Shown: positions 24,673 to 36,927 of the stretch, piece after piece
Position numbering within the stretch: position 1 is the stretch's first letter
How the letters are laid out: the number at the start of each line of letters is the position of its first letter
Assembly (NCBI GenBank): GCA_036365515.1
Contig: CM070874.1
Location: 214,510,942-214,574,941 of the forward strand
DNA from: Torymus aiolomorphi
Taxonomy: Eukaryota > Arthropoda > Insecta > Hymenoptera > Torymidae
DNA length: 64,000 nt
Reading direction: 5' to 3'
Position numbers and translations under genes: made by a program
Notes under the pieces: generated by a model
What the model was told of the DNA's origin: nothing
The model's input: the letters and a program-made list of their open reading frames with translations, nothing else
The model's database searches: none

Positions 24673-25681
24673 TGAAACGGGAGGCCTGGGGAAATCTTTT
24701 GTAATTCCGCGAACCGAACCCTAGAACACGGTGCCGTCGAGTGCTACTTCTACGACGAGCACTCGGGGTTGATGTTCTCTGGATCCCTGTTTACAAATGT
24801 CGAGTCCACGATTGAACTCGACTTTTCCGTGTGCCGGAAAGGGTTAATACTCGCGCTAGCTAGACGCGAGGCGCGGCCACTCAGAATGATCGTCGTCTCG
24901 GTTCGACGATCCCGCGGAGGCGGCGGTATCCGGGAGAAGGTTAGGTGAAGGTTAATAAATAACGAGTGGTCTTGGTTACATTCAAAACTATAACAAGATC
25001 TATTCTCAGTTATACTATACAAAACACGCGTCGCGTTGCGTGTTGACAAGAAGGCGGGAGATCCGCCGCTCGGCGCGGGCGGATCGAGGTGATTGTTTTT
25101 CGCTGGGCCGGCGATCAAGACACCGGCCGCTCGCCGCTGCGAGCCGAAAATACAAATCAATCGCTGCGCGGAAAATAGGCGAAGAGTCTTACCGGGAGGG
25201 GAGTGCACTCCCCTCGTCGCTCGCTCACGAATCCGCTCCTGCGTCAGGCCTTATCCTCCGGTCGACTTCGGAGTGTTCAGGCCGAGTCCTAACGTCCAGC
25301 GTTCACCTACAGACGCTTCGGACCCCAGAAGTGGCTCGGATTGCTCACGTGCGCTGCTCTTCGTGGTCGGTACGTGTACGGGCGCTGCTCTGCACCGGCG
25401 AGGACGCACGATACCGTTTTCTTCGCGGACGATCAAATTAGCTCGCGTACGCGCGGTTTGACAGCCCGAGAGAATCTGATTCAAAAAGAATCGGGCGCGA
25501 CTTAGCAACGGTCAAAGTCGCGCCTGCCCCGCGCGTAGCTAACGCAAATACATCGTCCGAGCGATGTCAATACTCGCTCGAGATATACGAATTCGCGGAA
25601 ACGAGAGCCTAACGGGTTCGATAGAATACGGAGGACCGAGATGCTTATCTTCTCCGTATTTTATCTTGGAACCTCGTTATA
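24673..25681 (-). repeat. 3' LTR of element 3 (1009 bp)
   Basis: Similar to 28452-29145 over its right ~660 bp (from about 25025). The left ~350 bp has no counterpart in the other LTR, yet the ACAT duplication puts the LTR start here (TGAAACGG against TGTAACGC in the partner). The partner probably lost an internal segment. Confidence 0.75.
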
Positions 25682-25692
25682 CCCCTCTCCCA
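25682..25692 (-). promoter_or_regulatory. Polypurine tract of element 3
   Basis: The minus strand reads TGGGAGAGGGG directly against the 3' LTR edge TATAACGAGG. Confidence 0.65.
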
Positions 25693-25749
25693 GACGTTGC
25701 GTAGCGGGAGAGAAGCAACTCGATACTGAGGCTCTCGTTCGATTCGACT

Positions 25750-27684
25750 TTACGTCGTCGTCGGCGGCAGAGACGACAGTTCCGGATACGCGCGGATCAG
25801 CTCGTGTACTAAACGGCTGATCAGACGATCCACGTCGAGGGATCGTCCGCACGCACACGGTGGGTCGCTCATCACCGTAATTCCGCTGAATTCCAACGGC
25901 GGTCGAGACCAATCCCAAGACGATTGATGGACCGGAGACTGTTGGCACTTCTGGCGCTGGGGCTCCGGTCGACAACTGCCGCCATTCCTCCAAGGTTGAC
26001 TTGGCAGATCATCTCGTCTTCTTCTTGTCTTCGTCTTCGGGCCCTCTTTCCGCTCCGGGCAGGCCCAGTGAAGGTGCGTTGGTGACCTACACGTCCAACA
26101 CAATTTTCTGGTTGGACTCGGTGGTGGGGAGTTATATGCTCCGAGCGCGTTCCTCGATCTTGACGAGCGGTATACTCGACTATCCAACCCCTGCTGGATA
26201 TACCGCTGTTTGGAACGTCGAGAGGCTACCGTCGTCCAAGGATTCGAACGTGTTCCTTGATTCGAACCCAGTCCACTCGAGGGTTTTCTGACTTTATCTC
26301 TTTTGGATAACTTTGGAGGTCGTTGCATGGCCGCTGCATACGCCTCTTCTTTCCCTGTCGAGCTGGACTTTTGAAGACTTCGGGACGACTTCTTGTTGTC
26401 TTTAGTCCCTAGGTCCGATCGAGGTTGCTTTGCAGAGTGTTTGGCTGCACCTGCGGCTCGTTTCTTGTTAGGCGCAGCGGAATTATGAAGTGACGACATT
26501 TGCGCGCGTAGCTGGCGCAGCTCGTCGTGCAGTCGCCTTACCTCTTCGCTTAGGCGCCTAACTTTCTCCTCCTCCAATTTACGCGTCTGATTACATTCGC
26601 ATTCGCAATGACGCTCGCCTTCTGCTTGCGTCGATACGTTGCGAAATTGCGAAGTAATCAGCGTTCGGTCCACCGGTTGTGTCGTCACCAGACTATCGAT
26701 CTCTTCCTCGTTGCTCCTTGGAAGGCTTGTCTGCTCTTCGTCTTCAGGAGTCTTTGAATGAGTAATACAGCTGTCCGATGCCGATATATTCCATAAACGG
26801 GCCATATCAGACGCTTCGGACAGGGGGAAGCTTGGAAAATCTCCCTTCCCCCAGGCTGCATTTACTCCGTCGTCTTGGGCTTGGGAGTATTCAGCACAGC
26901 CGTTCGGTGCCCTCAGGCAGTCTGTATACGCCAAGCGACGTGAAGTATCAGACTTCTCGAACAGGGGGAAGCTTGGAGAATCTCCCCTCCCCCAGGCTGT
27001 GCTTACTCCGACGTCGATTTCGTGGATGGAAGCTGAAGATGATGGCGATGGTGCGGTTGCTGCACAGCTGTCCGAAATCCATGTGCGGTCTGCATTCCCC
27101 GAGCGACTCGCGTTCTCGGATTCTTCGGACTGGAAGGAGATCGGGGAATCTCCCCTCCCCCAAGCTGTGCTGCACCTTAGGTGCACCTGGACTTCACCCG
27201 GTCCTCCCGCTGGAGATAAAGTGCTCTGTGGTGACGTAAGAGCCTCGTGTCTTACGTCGGGAGGACTGCCTGCTCTTTGGTTCCTCTGCAAGACATGTGT
27301 CCTTATGGAACTCAGCAAGTTGTTGTCGACTGCTTTGTTCGACGCCAATCGCTGAAACAGGCTGTGGGTTGAGGGATCGGCAATTCGGTTCACTTCTGGA
27401 GCGCCGCTTGTATTGAGGGTCGTCGTGTTGACGAACTTATTCCTGCAATCGAGCCTCCTTGTGAACTGCTCGTAATCACTTCCACTTATTTCTTGTGTGA
27501 AGTGGGCTGGGTTGTAACTTCCCATTAGCCATTGAGCGATTCGCTTAGAATCCCCCTCGAGATGTCCGGTGCTTCTTAAATCTAGAGCTATATTTGCTTA
27601 TATTACAGCTTCAAAGCTCAGCTCTAGATTTTTGCGCCAATGCTCCATCTTATCGGCTAGTTCTTCTGGGGTCGATGATTCCAT
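25750..27684 (-). pseudogene. gag: Gag-like protein of element 3, zinc knuckle, repeated WGRGD peptides
   Basis: A long frame of 591 codons is open from 27525. It extends in frame to an ATG at 27682-27684 apart from one TAA at 27598-27600, so the longer product is broken while the 591-residue form is intact. Three copies of an AWG(R/K)GD(S/F)P peptide, each with a following acidic Ser-rich stretch, lie in the first half. A heptad-like charged segment (LEEEKVRRLSEEVRRL) follows Cys-rich HCECEC. Near the C-terminus CWTCRSPTHLHWAC fits CX2CX4HX4C. The protein ends in a Pro/Arg-rich region with CACGRS. Capsid homology is not obvious by eye. The role as particle protein is inferred from position and the knuckle. 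Confidence 0.75.
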
Positions 27685-28429
27685 CTTGCGAAGCTAGACC
27701 GATTATATAAAAAATTTGGTGACGAATTGTGTGTGTATGCGCAACTAACTGCTGAGATTCTCTCTCTAATTGGCCGTCTGTTACGCAAATTACAATGTTA
27801 GAATTCTAACTACCACACACAATTGTCCCAAGCTGCTCGAGAATGACGTATCTCGATGCAGCTAGCTAGGGAGAGAGCGTGGCTATTCCAAAAAAAATTC
27901 GCGACGATAACGATTTAAATAATTCCCGCAACCAAAAAAAAAGGATGAAAGTATTCTCACTTCCGACCGGCTGCCCGCACAGGCACGGTCAAACCAAAAA
28001 AAAATCGCGTGAAAATCGCTTTAAATCTCGCGTCAAAAAAAGGAATTTAATTCTCGTCACATATGACGACGAAAACAACGATAATCGTCGTTTAAATGCT
28101 CTCGCCCTGGCTTTACAGCAGTTTAAAAGACTCGGGACAAGTATACACAATACTGCCCGAGCATAAACATAAACACCTACAAAAACAAGCAATCTGCTGT
28201 TTTGTGTTTATGTTTCTATGCGCGCCGCGAGTCTTCTTGTCTGTTTGTTTACGCCCGGCACCTCGACTTGGCGAGTTTAAATCACTGCGCCTATCAGCTG
28301 TAACGGCTTATGGCCACTGGCCGTCTGCTGATTAGTCCGGTGCAGTGATTTGCGCGCGGGCGAATTTAAACGAAACGCGATTTGAATAGGCCGGTTTCGA
28401 ATGTACCGGCCTCTAACCTTCTCCTTAAA
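27685..28429 (-). other. 5' leader of element 3
   Basis: Lies between primer site and gag and would carry any packaging signal. No coding frame is convincing. It has several A-runs (27890-28040) and no clear tandem repeat. Confidence 0.6.
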
Positions 28430-28449
28430 CCCAACACGTTAGGGCGCCA
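28430..28449 (-). promoter_or_regulatory. Putative primer binding site, element 3
   Basis: The minus strand reads TGGCGCCCTAACGTGTTGGG two bases inside the 5' LTR. It differs from the element 2 site by one T. Confidence 0.65.
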
Positions 28450-28451
28450 TT

Positions 28452-29145
28452 TGTAACGCGCGGACTAAAAAAAGACTTTACAGAAAAATAACTCGACGCG
28501 TTGCGCACCGACAAGAAGACGGGATCCGCCGCTCGGCGCGGGCGGATCAAGGTATCTATTTTCGCTGGGCCGGTGAACGCACCACCGGCCGCTCGCCGCT
28601 GCGAGTCGAAGATACTCAAATAAATCGCTGCGCGGAAAATAGGCGAAGAGTCTTACCGGGAGGGGAGTGCACTCCCCTCGTCGCTCGCTCACGAATCCGC
28701 TCCTGCGTCAGGCCTTATCCTCCGGTCGACTTCGGAGTGTTCAGGCCGAGTCCTAACGTCCAGCGTTCACCTACAGACGCTTCGGACCCCAGGAGTGGCT
28801 CGGATTGCTCACGTGCGCTGCTCTTCGTGGTCGGTACGTGTACGGGTGCTGCTCTGCACCGGGGAGGACGCACGATACCGTTTTCTTCGCGGACGATCAA
28901 ATTAGCTCGCGTACGCGCGGTTTGACAGCCCGAGAGAATCTGATTCAAAAAGAATCGGGCGCGACTTAGCAACGGTCAAAGTCGCGCCTGCCCCGCGCGT
29001 AGCTAACGCGAATACATCGTCCGAGCGATGTCAATACTCGCTCGAGATATACGAATTCGCGGAAACGAGAGCCTAACGGGTTCGATAGAATACGGAGGAC
29101 GGAGATGCTTATCTTCTCCGTATTTTATCTTGGAACCTCGTTATA
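28452..29145 (-). repeat. 5' LTR of element 3 (694 bp)
   Basis: Starts TGTAACGCGCGG and ends CCTCGTTATA. Matches 25025-25681 closely. It is followed by ACAT, the target duplication. Confidence 0.8.
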
Positions 29146-29654
29146 ACATATATAGGTTATACATATATAGATATGTGTGTCCGTGCGTGTGTGTGTGTAT
29201 ATTACATATTACACGTAAATCACAGGACCGTAATATTTTATTTATTGATAAGATCGACTGGGTCCTGTAGGACCCACTACATTTACGTAAAACGCCCCTC
29301 CAACAGGGTTATGTTTCTGAACTCGGAAAGTGATAAATTCTTAGTACATTGTCTCATTAACAAGATCAACCACTAAGAATAACAAAAAATCCCCATTAAC
29401 CCTTTTCTTATTCGAAAATAAACCATTCAAGATCCAAATTTTCGTGAAATTAGAATTTTCATCGCCGAGCCCTTTTTTAATGTACTAAATAGAACGAAAA
29501 AAAAACAAAAAATTTTAATTTTAATGGCCAGAGAGCTTCCACTTGAATAAAAGAACACGACTAAATGGGTATATTTAAGAAATTATTTAATTTCAGTTTT
29601 CTATAACATGAACAAAATGGATCCTACGGGACCCCTACGGTACGAAAGTGTTAA

Positions 29655-30251
29655 GTATGTTTATATTCACACTATATAAAGATGCAGCTAAATAGTAATG
29701 GTTCAATCTACATCAATCTATAAAAATAATAAATTCGCACGTGAGAATCTTATTACTAAACCATATGGTTTTTAAAAAGTAATCGTTTTCTTTTGTTGTG
29801 AACATTTCTATGATTTTTCGCTTAGTACTCGTATATTATTATTTCTTCAAACGTTTTTCTCAAGCCAGAAAAGAGAATACTTATATTACATTGAACAGAA
29901 TTTTGGCTAGCGGCTTTAGCAATTTTATCGACTATTTCATTACTATTTCATTAGTTTCGGTTTTTTGGCGGTTGAACTCTAAGTTGGTAAAATTTTCATG
30001 TATCTTATCTAAGTATACGATTTTCTTAAATAGATTCTATTGTACGCGTTATACAATTTCACACGCGCACCTCTGACGGGCTCGTTGGAGCTGATTGTAA
30101 ACACATCTTACTGTGTCAACTTCCCAACTTGGACTAAAGGTAATAGGCAATAAATATTATTCACTAGTTTATTAGATTAACCTTTAATTTAAAATTTTAA
30201 TATTTATTTATATTCATTACTAAAATATCAACTATTTACAAGAATAATAAT
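29655..30251. other. AT-rich stretch before the Helentron
   Basis: No feature recognised except AT-rich sequence that probably includes the 5' end of the Helentron. The element boundary could not be placed. A 92-codon frame (29798-30076) shows no known motif. Confidence 0.5.
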
Positions 30252-30848
30252 ATGGAGAATCAAATATTTAATGTGAAAAATTTTGAATTAATAAAAATGA
30301 GTGGAGACGGTAATTGTTTATTTCGTGCAATGAGCTACGCTATTCATAAAACGGATATTTATCACAAGTTCATGAGACAAGAAATTGTGAATTACGTAAA
30401 AAACAACTGGGAAACCGAAAAGGAATCAATTCAAAACGTACACCGGATCAATAATAAAGAAGATTATTGCAATTTCATGTTAAAATCAACGGGCACGCAA
30501 GTAACTTATGGAACGGAATACGAAGTACTTGTCTTCTCGTACATCCATAGTAAATCAGTCATAATCCTTAAGAAAAATATTAATCACGCAATATCATATT
30601 ACAAACTTTTTCAAACTAACAATGGAAATGACAACGATAATACCGAGACTATACATTTTTTACACTCAGGTGAAGGTAATAATGGACATTATGATTTTTT
30701 GTTACTAAAAAACCTTTCATTTCATAATCTAGCCCAACTAACAAACCAATTTACTAATATGCAATTAACTAGTAATAAAACATCTAATTATACCACTCAG
30801 AGAACATCAAATAATTATCAAAACAAAAAAAACATCAAAATTGACTAA
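30252..30848 (+). pseudogene. OTU-type cysteine protease module 1, Helentron
   Basis: OTU proteases cleave ubiquitin-like conjugates; their role in Helitrons is unknown. The nucleophile motif MSGDGNCLFRAMS (residues about 16-28) has the canonical D-G-N-C. A C-terminal NGHYDFLL (about residue 150) supplies the expected His. The 198-codon frame ends at TGA/TAA-rich A-run sequence overlapping the next frame by a few bases. The two were probably one polyprotein before a frameshift. Catalytic residues look intact. The frame starts at a good ATG 12 bases after a poly-AT leader. Confidence 0.8.
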
Positions 30849-31935
30849 AACAAATCATTTCATAAACGATATTGAAAAACATAATCAGAATATTATACAA
30901 AATTTCAATAAACAGCAATCAAATAAAACTATAAATGATCGTATTACAGAAACCTTCCCAATAAATAATTATAAAAAAAGAAAAAATGATATACCCGATC
31001 AAGATAATAGTAATAAAATAACACATGAAAATGAAAAAAAATACAAAAATACAATGGTAAAAAACGAAAAAAATACTACAAATAAATTACAAAATATTGA
31101 AAAGAAATGTAATAATACTAATAGGAATTCTACAAAAAAAATAATAATAAATCAAGAAGCTAAAAAATATGATACTAATATATCATCAATTAATGGAACA
31201 CAAAAAAAATATAATATAAACAACGTTAAATTAATAACAATAACTAAACACAACAATAGTTTATTTCGCGCTATGAGTTATACTATTCACGAAATAGAAA
31301 ATTATCACGAACTTATGAGATACGAAATTATAAATTATATAAAACATAATTGGGAAGCCGAAAAAGAATCAATTAAAAATATACACAAAATAACTAATAA
31401 AGAAGATTATTATAATTATATGTTAAAATCAACGGGAAAATATATAACTAATGGAACAAAATATGAAATTCTTATCTTTTCTTATATCCATAAAAAATCA
31501 ATACTATTACTTCAGAAAAATATTGATCAGGCAATATTTTACCAACAAATTTTCAAAACCAATAATGTAAATATCGATACTAATGAAAATATATATTTTT
31601 TATTTTCAAATAATGCCGATAATAAAACTATACATTATAATGTACTACTACCAACTAAAGTTAATTTTGGTTTAACCAATTTAACTAACCAATTAGCTAA
31701 TACACAAATATCGAATCAATTAATAAGTACTGAAATAATTGTCAATACGAGAAATGATATGAATGAAAACATAGATCAAAATTTACATGTTGATAATTCA
31801 ATAAATCATATATTTAATAAAATTGAACCTATCACTGTATCAACAATTAAAAAAACAAACACACTACTTTCTAATTCTAATGAAAAAAAAAAACAAATTA
31901 TAAACACACAAGAAAATGTCACGTTTATTCTGTAA
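30841..31935 (+). pseudogene. OTU-like module 2 with lost active site, Helentron
   Basis: After ~115 Asn/Lys-rich residues the sequence repeats module 1: SLFRAMSYTIHEIENYHELM against CLFRAMSYAIHKTDIYHKFM, and later matches through LLLQKNIDQAIFYQ. Where module 1 has D-G-N-C this copy has H-N-N-S, so nucleophile Cys and oxyanion Asp are both gone; the late His (IHYNVLL) remains. No ATG opens the frame, which begins within module 1's end. A tandem OTU duplication with a dead second copy is the simplest reading. Confidence 0.75.
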
Positions 31936-32090
31936 AGAAAACAAAGTATACAAAAAATTATATAAAAAAATATCGTAATTCAAATGAAAACAAAACCAAA
32001 GAATATAAAAAATACAATAAAGTCTATATAAAAAAATATTTACTCAATAACAATTTATCCGATTTACGAAAACAAACAACTAAAAGAAAA

Positions 32091-33731
32091 ATGCAAAAAT
32101 ATAGACAAAATAATAAAAACAAATATAAATTAGAAAAATTAAAAAATAAGAAACGTTTAAGAAATTTAAGACAAAATCCAGAATTTAAAAATAAAGAATA
32201 CCTAAAGAACGCAAAAAAAATGTCTTATTTAAGAAACACAAACAATGAAATGCATAAAAGAGATTTAATAAGAATAAACCAACTCAGAACAAGACCATCT
32301 TTTAAATTAAACGAACGTTTAAAAGACAAAATATACAAAAAAAATATAAGAAAAAATAAAACATTTAAAAGAAAAGAATCACTAATGAATTTAAATAAAA
32401 TACGAAATTTAAGATTGTATAATGAAAATTATAAAATGAAAGAATATAAGAAAAATTTACTACGAATAAGAAATATTCGTATGAATAAAACAAAATATAA
32501 TGTACAACGTCATAACAATATATATAATGCAATAAAAAATATGCGAAAAAATAAACTTTTACTACGTAAACAACAAAGAATTAAAAATTTATTTCAATCA
32601 TTAAACGTATTAAACAATACTTCAAATAATCTTAATGATTCATACAATTTAATTAACCGACCGCATTTTATAAAAAGTATAGAAAATTATAATAAGGCAA
32701 TAAAAGAAGGACCAACGTGGATCTGTTCTAGTTGCGGAGGCCTTTGGTTTAAAAAATCAATTACAATTTACACAGAAAAATCTATGTTAAAACATAAAAA
32801 TCTTATTACAAATTGGACTGAAATCTGTCAAATTAAAACTAATAACAACATTATATTATGTCCCACTTGTAAAAATGGTATATTTAGTAATCGCATACCA
32901 AAATTAGCACTGATAAATGGTTTGCAATTTCCTGAAATTCCAGAAGTTTTACAAAATTTAACACCACTAGAAGAACGATTAATTTCACCCAGATTACCAT
33001 TGATGCAAATTCGACACCTAGGAATTGATAAATAATTTGGAGTTCGAGGAAACTGTGTGAATGTTCCAACAGATGTCGAAAATAATGTATCAATTCTACC
33101 ACGAACCATAGATAATATACAAACTGTCCAAATTCAATTAATGAGAAGAATGACAGATAAAAATCCATATTCGTTTGAAACCATAAGACCAAGAAAAGTA
33201 TATGTTGCTGCAGATTATTTAACAAAACAACCATTGTATCAATTACATAATATTATACTTTCTCACAATTGGTTTGAAGAACAAAATAACAATGAAATAA
33301 ATACAACAAACAACATACACGACGATATAACTAAAAGAAATTTAATAATAAAGCTTAACAATAATGATACTAACTTAGAAATAGACAATTGGGATGAAAC
33401 TATACATGACGAACCTGTAAATCCAATAAATGAAGAAACTTTATTATTAGATGAATTTGTAGCAATTAAATTTTCTCCAGGAGAAAAAAAACAACCCATA
33501 TCTTTATTAATGGACGACGATTTGGAAGAGCTTGCATTTCCAACTATTTATTGTGGTCATCGACGCATATTAAAAACAAAAATCAGTTTAACACAAATAG
33601 CTAAATCCGAAGCTCGTATATTTGATAGACGCTGTGCTCTAAATATACCTAAGCTTATGTTAAGCCATTGTAGAACGCGTCTTAGTAAATTAGTATCTAA
33701 TATACAAATAAATTTGAGAAAAAATGTTTAA
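32091..33731 (+). pseudogene. Helentron Rep N-terminal region (basic repeats, zinc module, DUF6570-like)
   Basis: The first ~170 residues are Lys/Arg/Asn-rich with degenerate ~25-residue repeats (RLRNLRQNPEFKNKEYLKN and kin), probably nucleic-acid binding. A Cys module follows (WICSSCGGLWF, then LCPTCKNG). Then comes the signature NLTPLEERLISPRLPLMQIR, typical of the region N-terminal to Helitron Rep. An in-frame TAA at 33033-33035 interrupts it. The same frame resumes (NCVNVPTDVENNVSILPRT) through LEELAFPTIYCGHRR and stops at 33731, where a frameshift leads into the Rep domain. Confidence 0.82.
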
Positions 33732-33760
33732 AAACTAATACTGTAACAGTACAAAATGTT

Positions 33761-34960
33761 TTGAATAACGACACATTAAATAATATTATTCAACATAATG
33801 ATGGTTTTAGAATTTTACAAGTTGATCGATCAAGTCCTGCTTTTTGGGAACATAATAAAAAAAATGTATTTAGTATGATGCGCCAACTTGGTATGCCTCA
33901 TATATTCTTAACTGTATCTGCCGCTGAAATGAAATGGACAGAATTGATCATCACATTAAAAAAAATTCTCGAAAAAGTTGATATAAGTGTAGAAGATTGT
34001 AACCAATTAACTTGGCAAGAAAAAATAAAACTTATACAAAATGATCCAGTCACATGTGCTCGATATTATAATTATCGAATTCAAGAATTATTCAAACTTT
34101 TAAAATGTAAAAATGGAATATTTGACAAATATAATCTTAAAGATTATTATTACAGAGTAGAATTTCAACATAGAGGAAGCCCACACGTTCATTGTATGTT
34201 GTGGTTAAAAAATGGTCCTAATTTCATTCGCCAAGATCCGAATTCCATTAAAAAATGCGAGGAATTTATTGATAAATTTATTAAAGTTTATAAAGATCCC
34301 GAAATATCTGATTTGATCAATTACCAAGTTCATAAACACAATGCTACTTGTAAGAAAAAAAATTTCGGAGCAGACAATGATTATTGCAGATTTGGATTTC
34401 CTCAATTACCCATGCTTTTAACAAAAATACTATTACCCAAATGTAATAAAAAACAATCTAATAAAAAAAAAATGTAATAAAAAAAAATTACAAAAAATGC
34501 AAAAATATATATTGAAGATAAATGGCTTCTTATTAAAAAGACAATTGATTTAATTGATAAAAAAGATATACATGTACAACACATTTTGTCAACAAATAAT
34601 TTTCTTAATTACATTCAATTAAATGAAAACGATTACTTAAATGTTATTCAATACAATATAAAACGGCCAACTATTTATTTAAAAAGAAACATTAACGAAT
34701 TAAGAATCAATGCCTACAACAAATTGATTTTAATATTAATGAAATGTAATATGGACATACAATTTATATTAGATCCATATGCTTGCATTTGTTATATTAT
34801 CAATTACATCGGAAAAAGCCAACGGGGATTATCAAAATTATTAAAAGGAACTGCTGATCAAGTCAAAAAAGGTAACTATTCGTTACAACAACAATTACGC
34901 AATATTGTAAATGTAACAAAACCGAAGTATCGGCACAAGAAATCGCTTACCATATTTTAG
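33761..34960 (+). pseudogene. Helentron Rep (HUH nuclease domain)
   Basis: Rep nicks and joins DNA strands in rolling-circle transposition. FRILQVDRSSPAFWEHNKKN and PHIFLTVSAAEMKW open the domain. The HUH motif is HRGSPHVHCMLWL (near 34180), followed by CRFGFPQLP. After a stop at 34475-34477 in an A-run, the same frame continues to CYIINYIGKSQRG (near 34790), which carries the two tyrosines expected of a Rep Y2 motif. The frame ends at 34960 by a further shift. All catalytic elements are recognisable. Confidence 0.85.
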
Positions 34961-35031
34961 GCATACCTTTATCTATTACATCAAGGCAATGTATTTATAT
35001 TAATACTTCTCCAGAAAACGAAAGATGTCAT

Positions 35032-36927
35032 TTGTTAAAATCAAAACAAAAACTCGAACAAATACTATCTGTAGACCCAAATTCTACTAATATTGTTGAA
35101 GCTAATATAATGGAACACTATATAAATCGTCCTGATGGTATTGAAACATTGTGCTTAGCTGACTTTGCTGCTAAATATCAATTTTCAAAATCTCGAAGAA
35201 AAATCAATAATGAAGATGATGACGATGATGATTGTGTTAATAAAGATGAACAAAACGAAAAATAATGGTTGAAACTAAAGAATAATAATGGTTTCATTTA
35301 TTTAAGAAACTTCTCTAAAATTATAAGATATCGAAACTTTAGTATTGTAAATGATGAAAATAATTTTTATAGAGAACAATTAATGCTTTTTACAAATTGG
35401 AAAAATGAAAATGATATTACTAATGATGATACATCAATATTAGAAAATTTATACAGACGTAATATTGACGAAATTAAAAATAATAGAAGTAAATATATCT
35501 ATACAGATACAATTGAAATTGAAATAGAAGATGCATTGCAAGATGTCCAAAATGACATCAACGATGAATTTATGTTTAATATTAATAAACCAAAAGATAA
35601 AGCAATAGATGGTTTAGCAATATATGAAATTGATGAACCAGCAACTGACATCGGGCTTGAAATGCCTACAGACTTTGATACTATTGATATACAAAATATT
35701 TCATTACCTAAACAAATTTCTAATGATGAATATTACTCATTAATAAGACAGCTAAATGATAAGCAATATAAATACCATCACAATTTTACATATCACTTAA
35801 GAAATAAACCAAATGAAAAGATTTATCACTTTGTTACGGGTGGTGCAGGCGTTGGCAAAAGTAAATTAATAGAAGCTATAACACAAACTACATTAAGATA
35901 CTATAACTCTATTCCTGGGAATGATCCAAACGATATTAATATACTACATTGTGCTTATACTGGCAAAGCCGCTTTTAACATTAAAGGAATAACATTACAC
36001 TCGACATTTTATTTACCAGTAAATAATGAATCAATGAATAAATTACCACCAGATCTTCTTAATAGTTTAAGTACAAAATTAATTAATTTGAAATATTTAA
36101 TAATTGATGAAATATCCATGGTTGGACGAAAAGTTTTTAATCAAATTAATAAACGTCTTCAAGAAATATTTCATTCAAATGAACTATTTGGAGGAGTGTC
36201 AATTATTACTTTTGGCGATTTTAATCAATTACAATCAGTAATAGATGGATGGATATTTGACGTAGATAAACGCGATCCATTATCAATTTTAAGTGGTCCT
36301 TATTTATGGAGATTATTTTCTATATTCGAATTAGATGAAATTATGCGTCAAAGAGATGATGTTGAATTTGCAACCACATTAAACGGTTTAGCAAATAATA
36401 TGTTAACAGAAGAAATGAATCAACTTTTTAAAACAAGAGAAATACAAACATTAATAATTGATAAATGTTACCCACCACAAGAATCAGTACATTTATTTCA
36501 CACTAATGAACAAAAAGATGAATTCAATAAAATATGTTTAAATAATTTAAACAGTGAATGCTACATAATAAAGGCCATTGACATTTGCATTGGTAATGCT
36601 AATCAAGAAATTAAAACAAACATATTGAATTCTATAAAAAAATTACCTCCTCAAAAAACACAAAGTTTATCATATGAAATCATAGCTAAAATAAATATGA
36701 GATATATGATAACTGTAAATATCGACGTCGAAGACGGACTTACAAATGGGGCTTGTGGTCGTCTCAGATACGTAACATGGGGTCAAAATAAAAAAGGAGA
36801 AAAATTAATATTACGAATATATATAGAATTTGAAGATATAAATGTAGGTAAAATAGCAAGAAATAAATGGAAAAATTATATGAAAATTAGAATATTAATC
36901 ATGTTTGGACACCTATTGAACACGTAG
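35032..36927 (+). pseudogene. Helentron Rep-helicase linker and PIF1-type helicase
   Basis: The linker frame (SPENERCHLLKSKQKLEQIL, IETLCLADFAAKYQF) stops at a TAA at 35263-35265. The same frame goes on through the helicase: Walker A VTGGAGVGKSK (about residue 190 of the 552-codon block), LIIDEISMVGRKVF (Walker B), IITFGDFNQL (motif III) and LDEIMRQRDD (motif IV). Motifs V and VI lie in the next frame after a shift at about 36890. The helicase would unwind the transferred strand. Confidence 0.87.

Larger units (their letters stand above)
24673..29145 (-). mobile_element. Gag-only non-autonomous LTR retrotransposon, element 3
   Basis: LTRs at 24673-25681 and 28452-29145 flank 2.77 kb holding a minus-strand gag frame and no protease, RT or integrase. 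The 4-bp ACAT at 24669-24672 is repeated at 29146-29149, a target duplication that fixes both ends. A primer site (28430-28449) and a purine tract (25682-25692) are in place. It must depend on enzymes from another element. Confidence 0.85.
24171..29654. mobile_element. piggyBac-like non-autonomous element carrying a nested LTR element
   Basis: TTAA at 24171-24174 is followed by CCCTTTCGTACCGAGACCCC. The right end, read in reverse complement, is CACTTTCGTACCGTAGGGG, followed by TTAA at 29651-29654. A TTAA target and terminal inverted repeats opening C(C/A)CTTT fit the piggyBac superfamily. Only about 1 kb remains once the LTR element is removed, and no transposase frame is visible, so it is non-autonomous. 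Confidence 0.72.
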
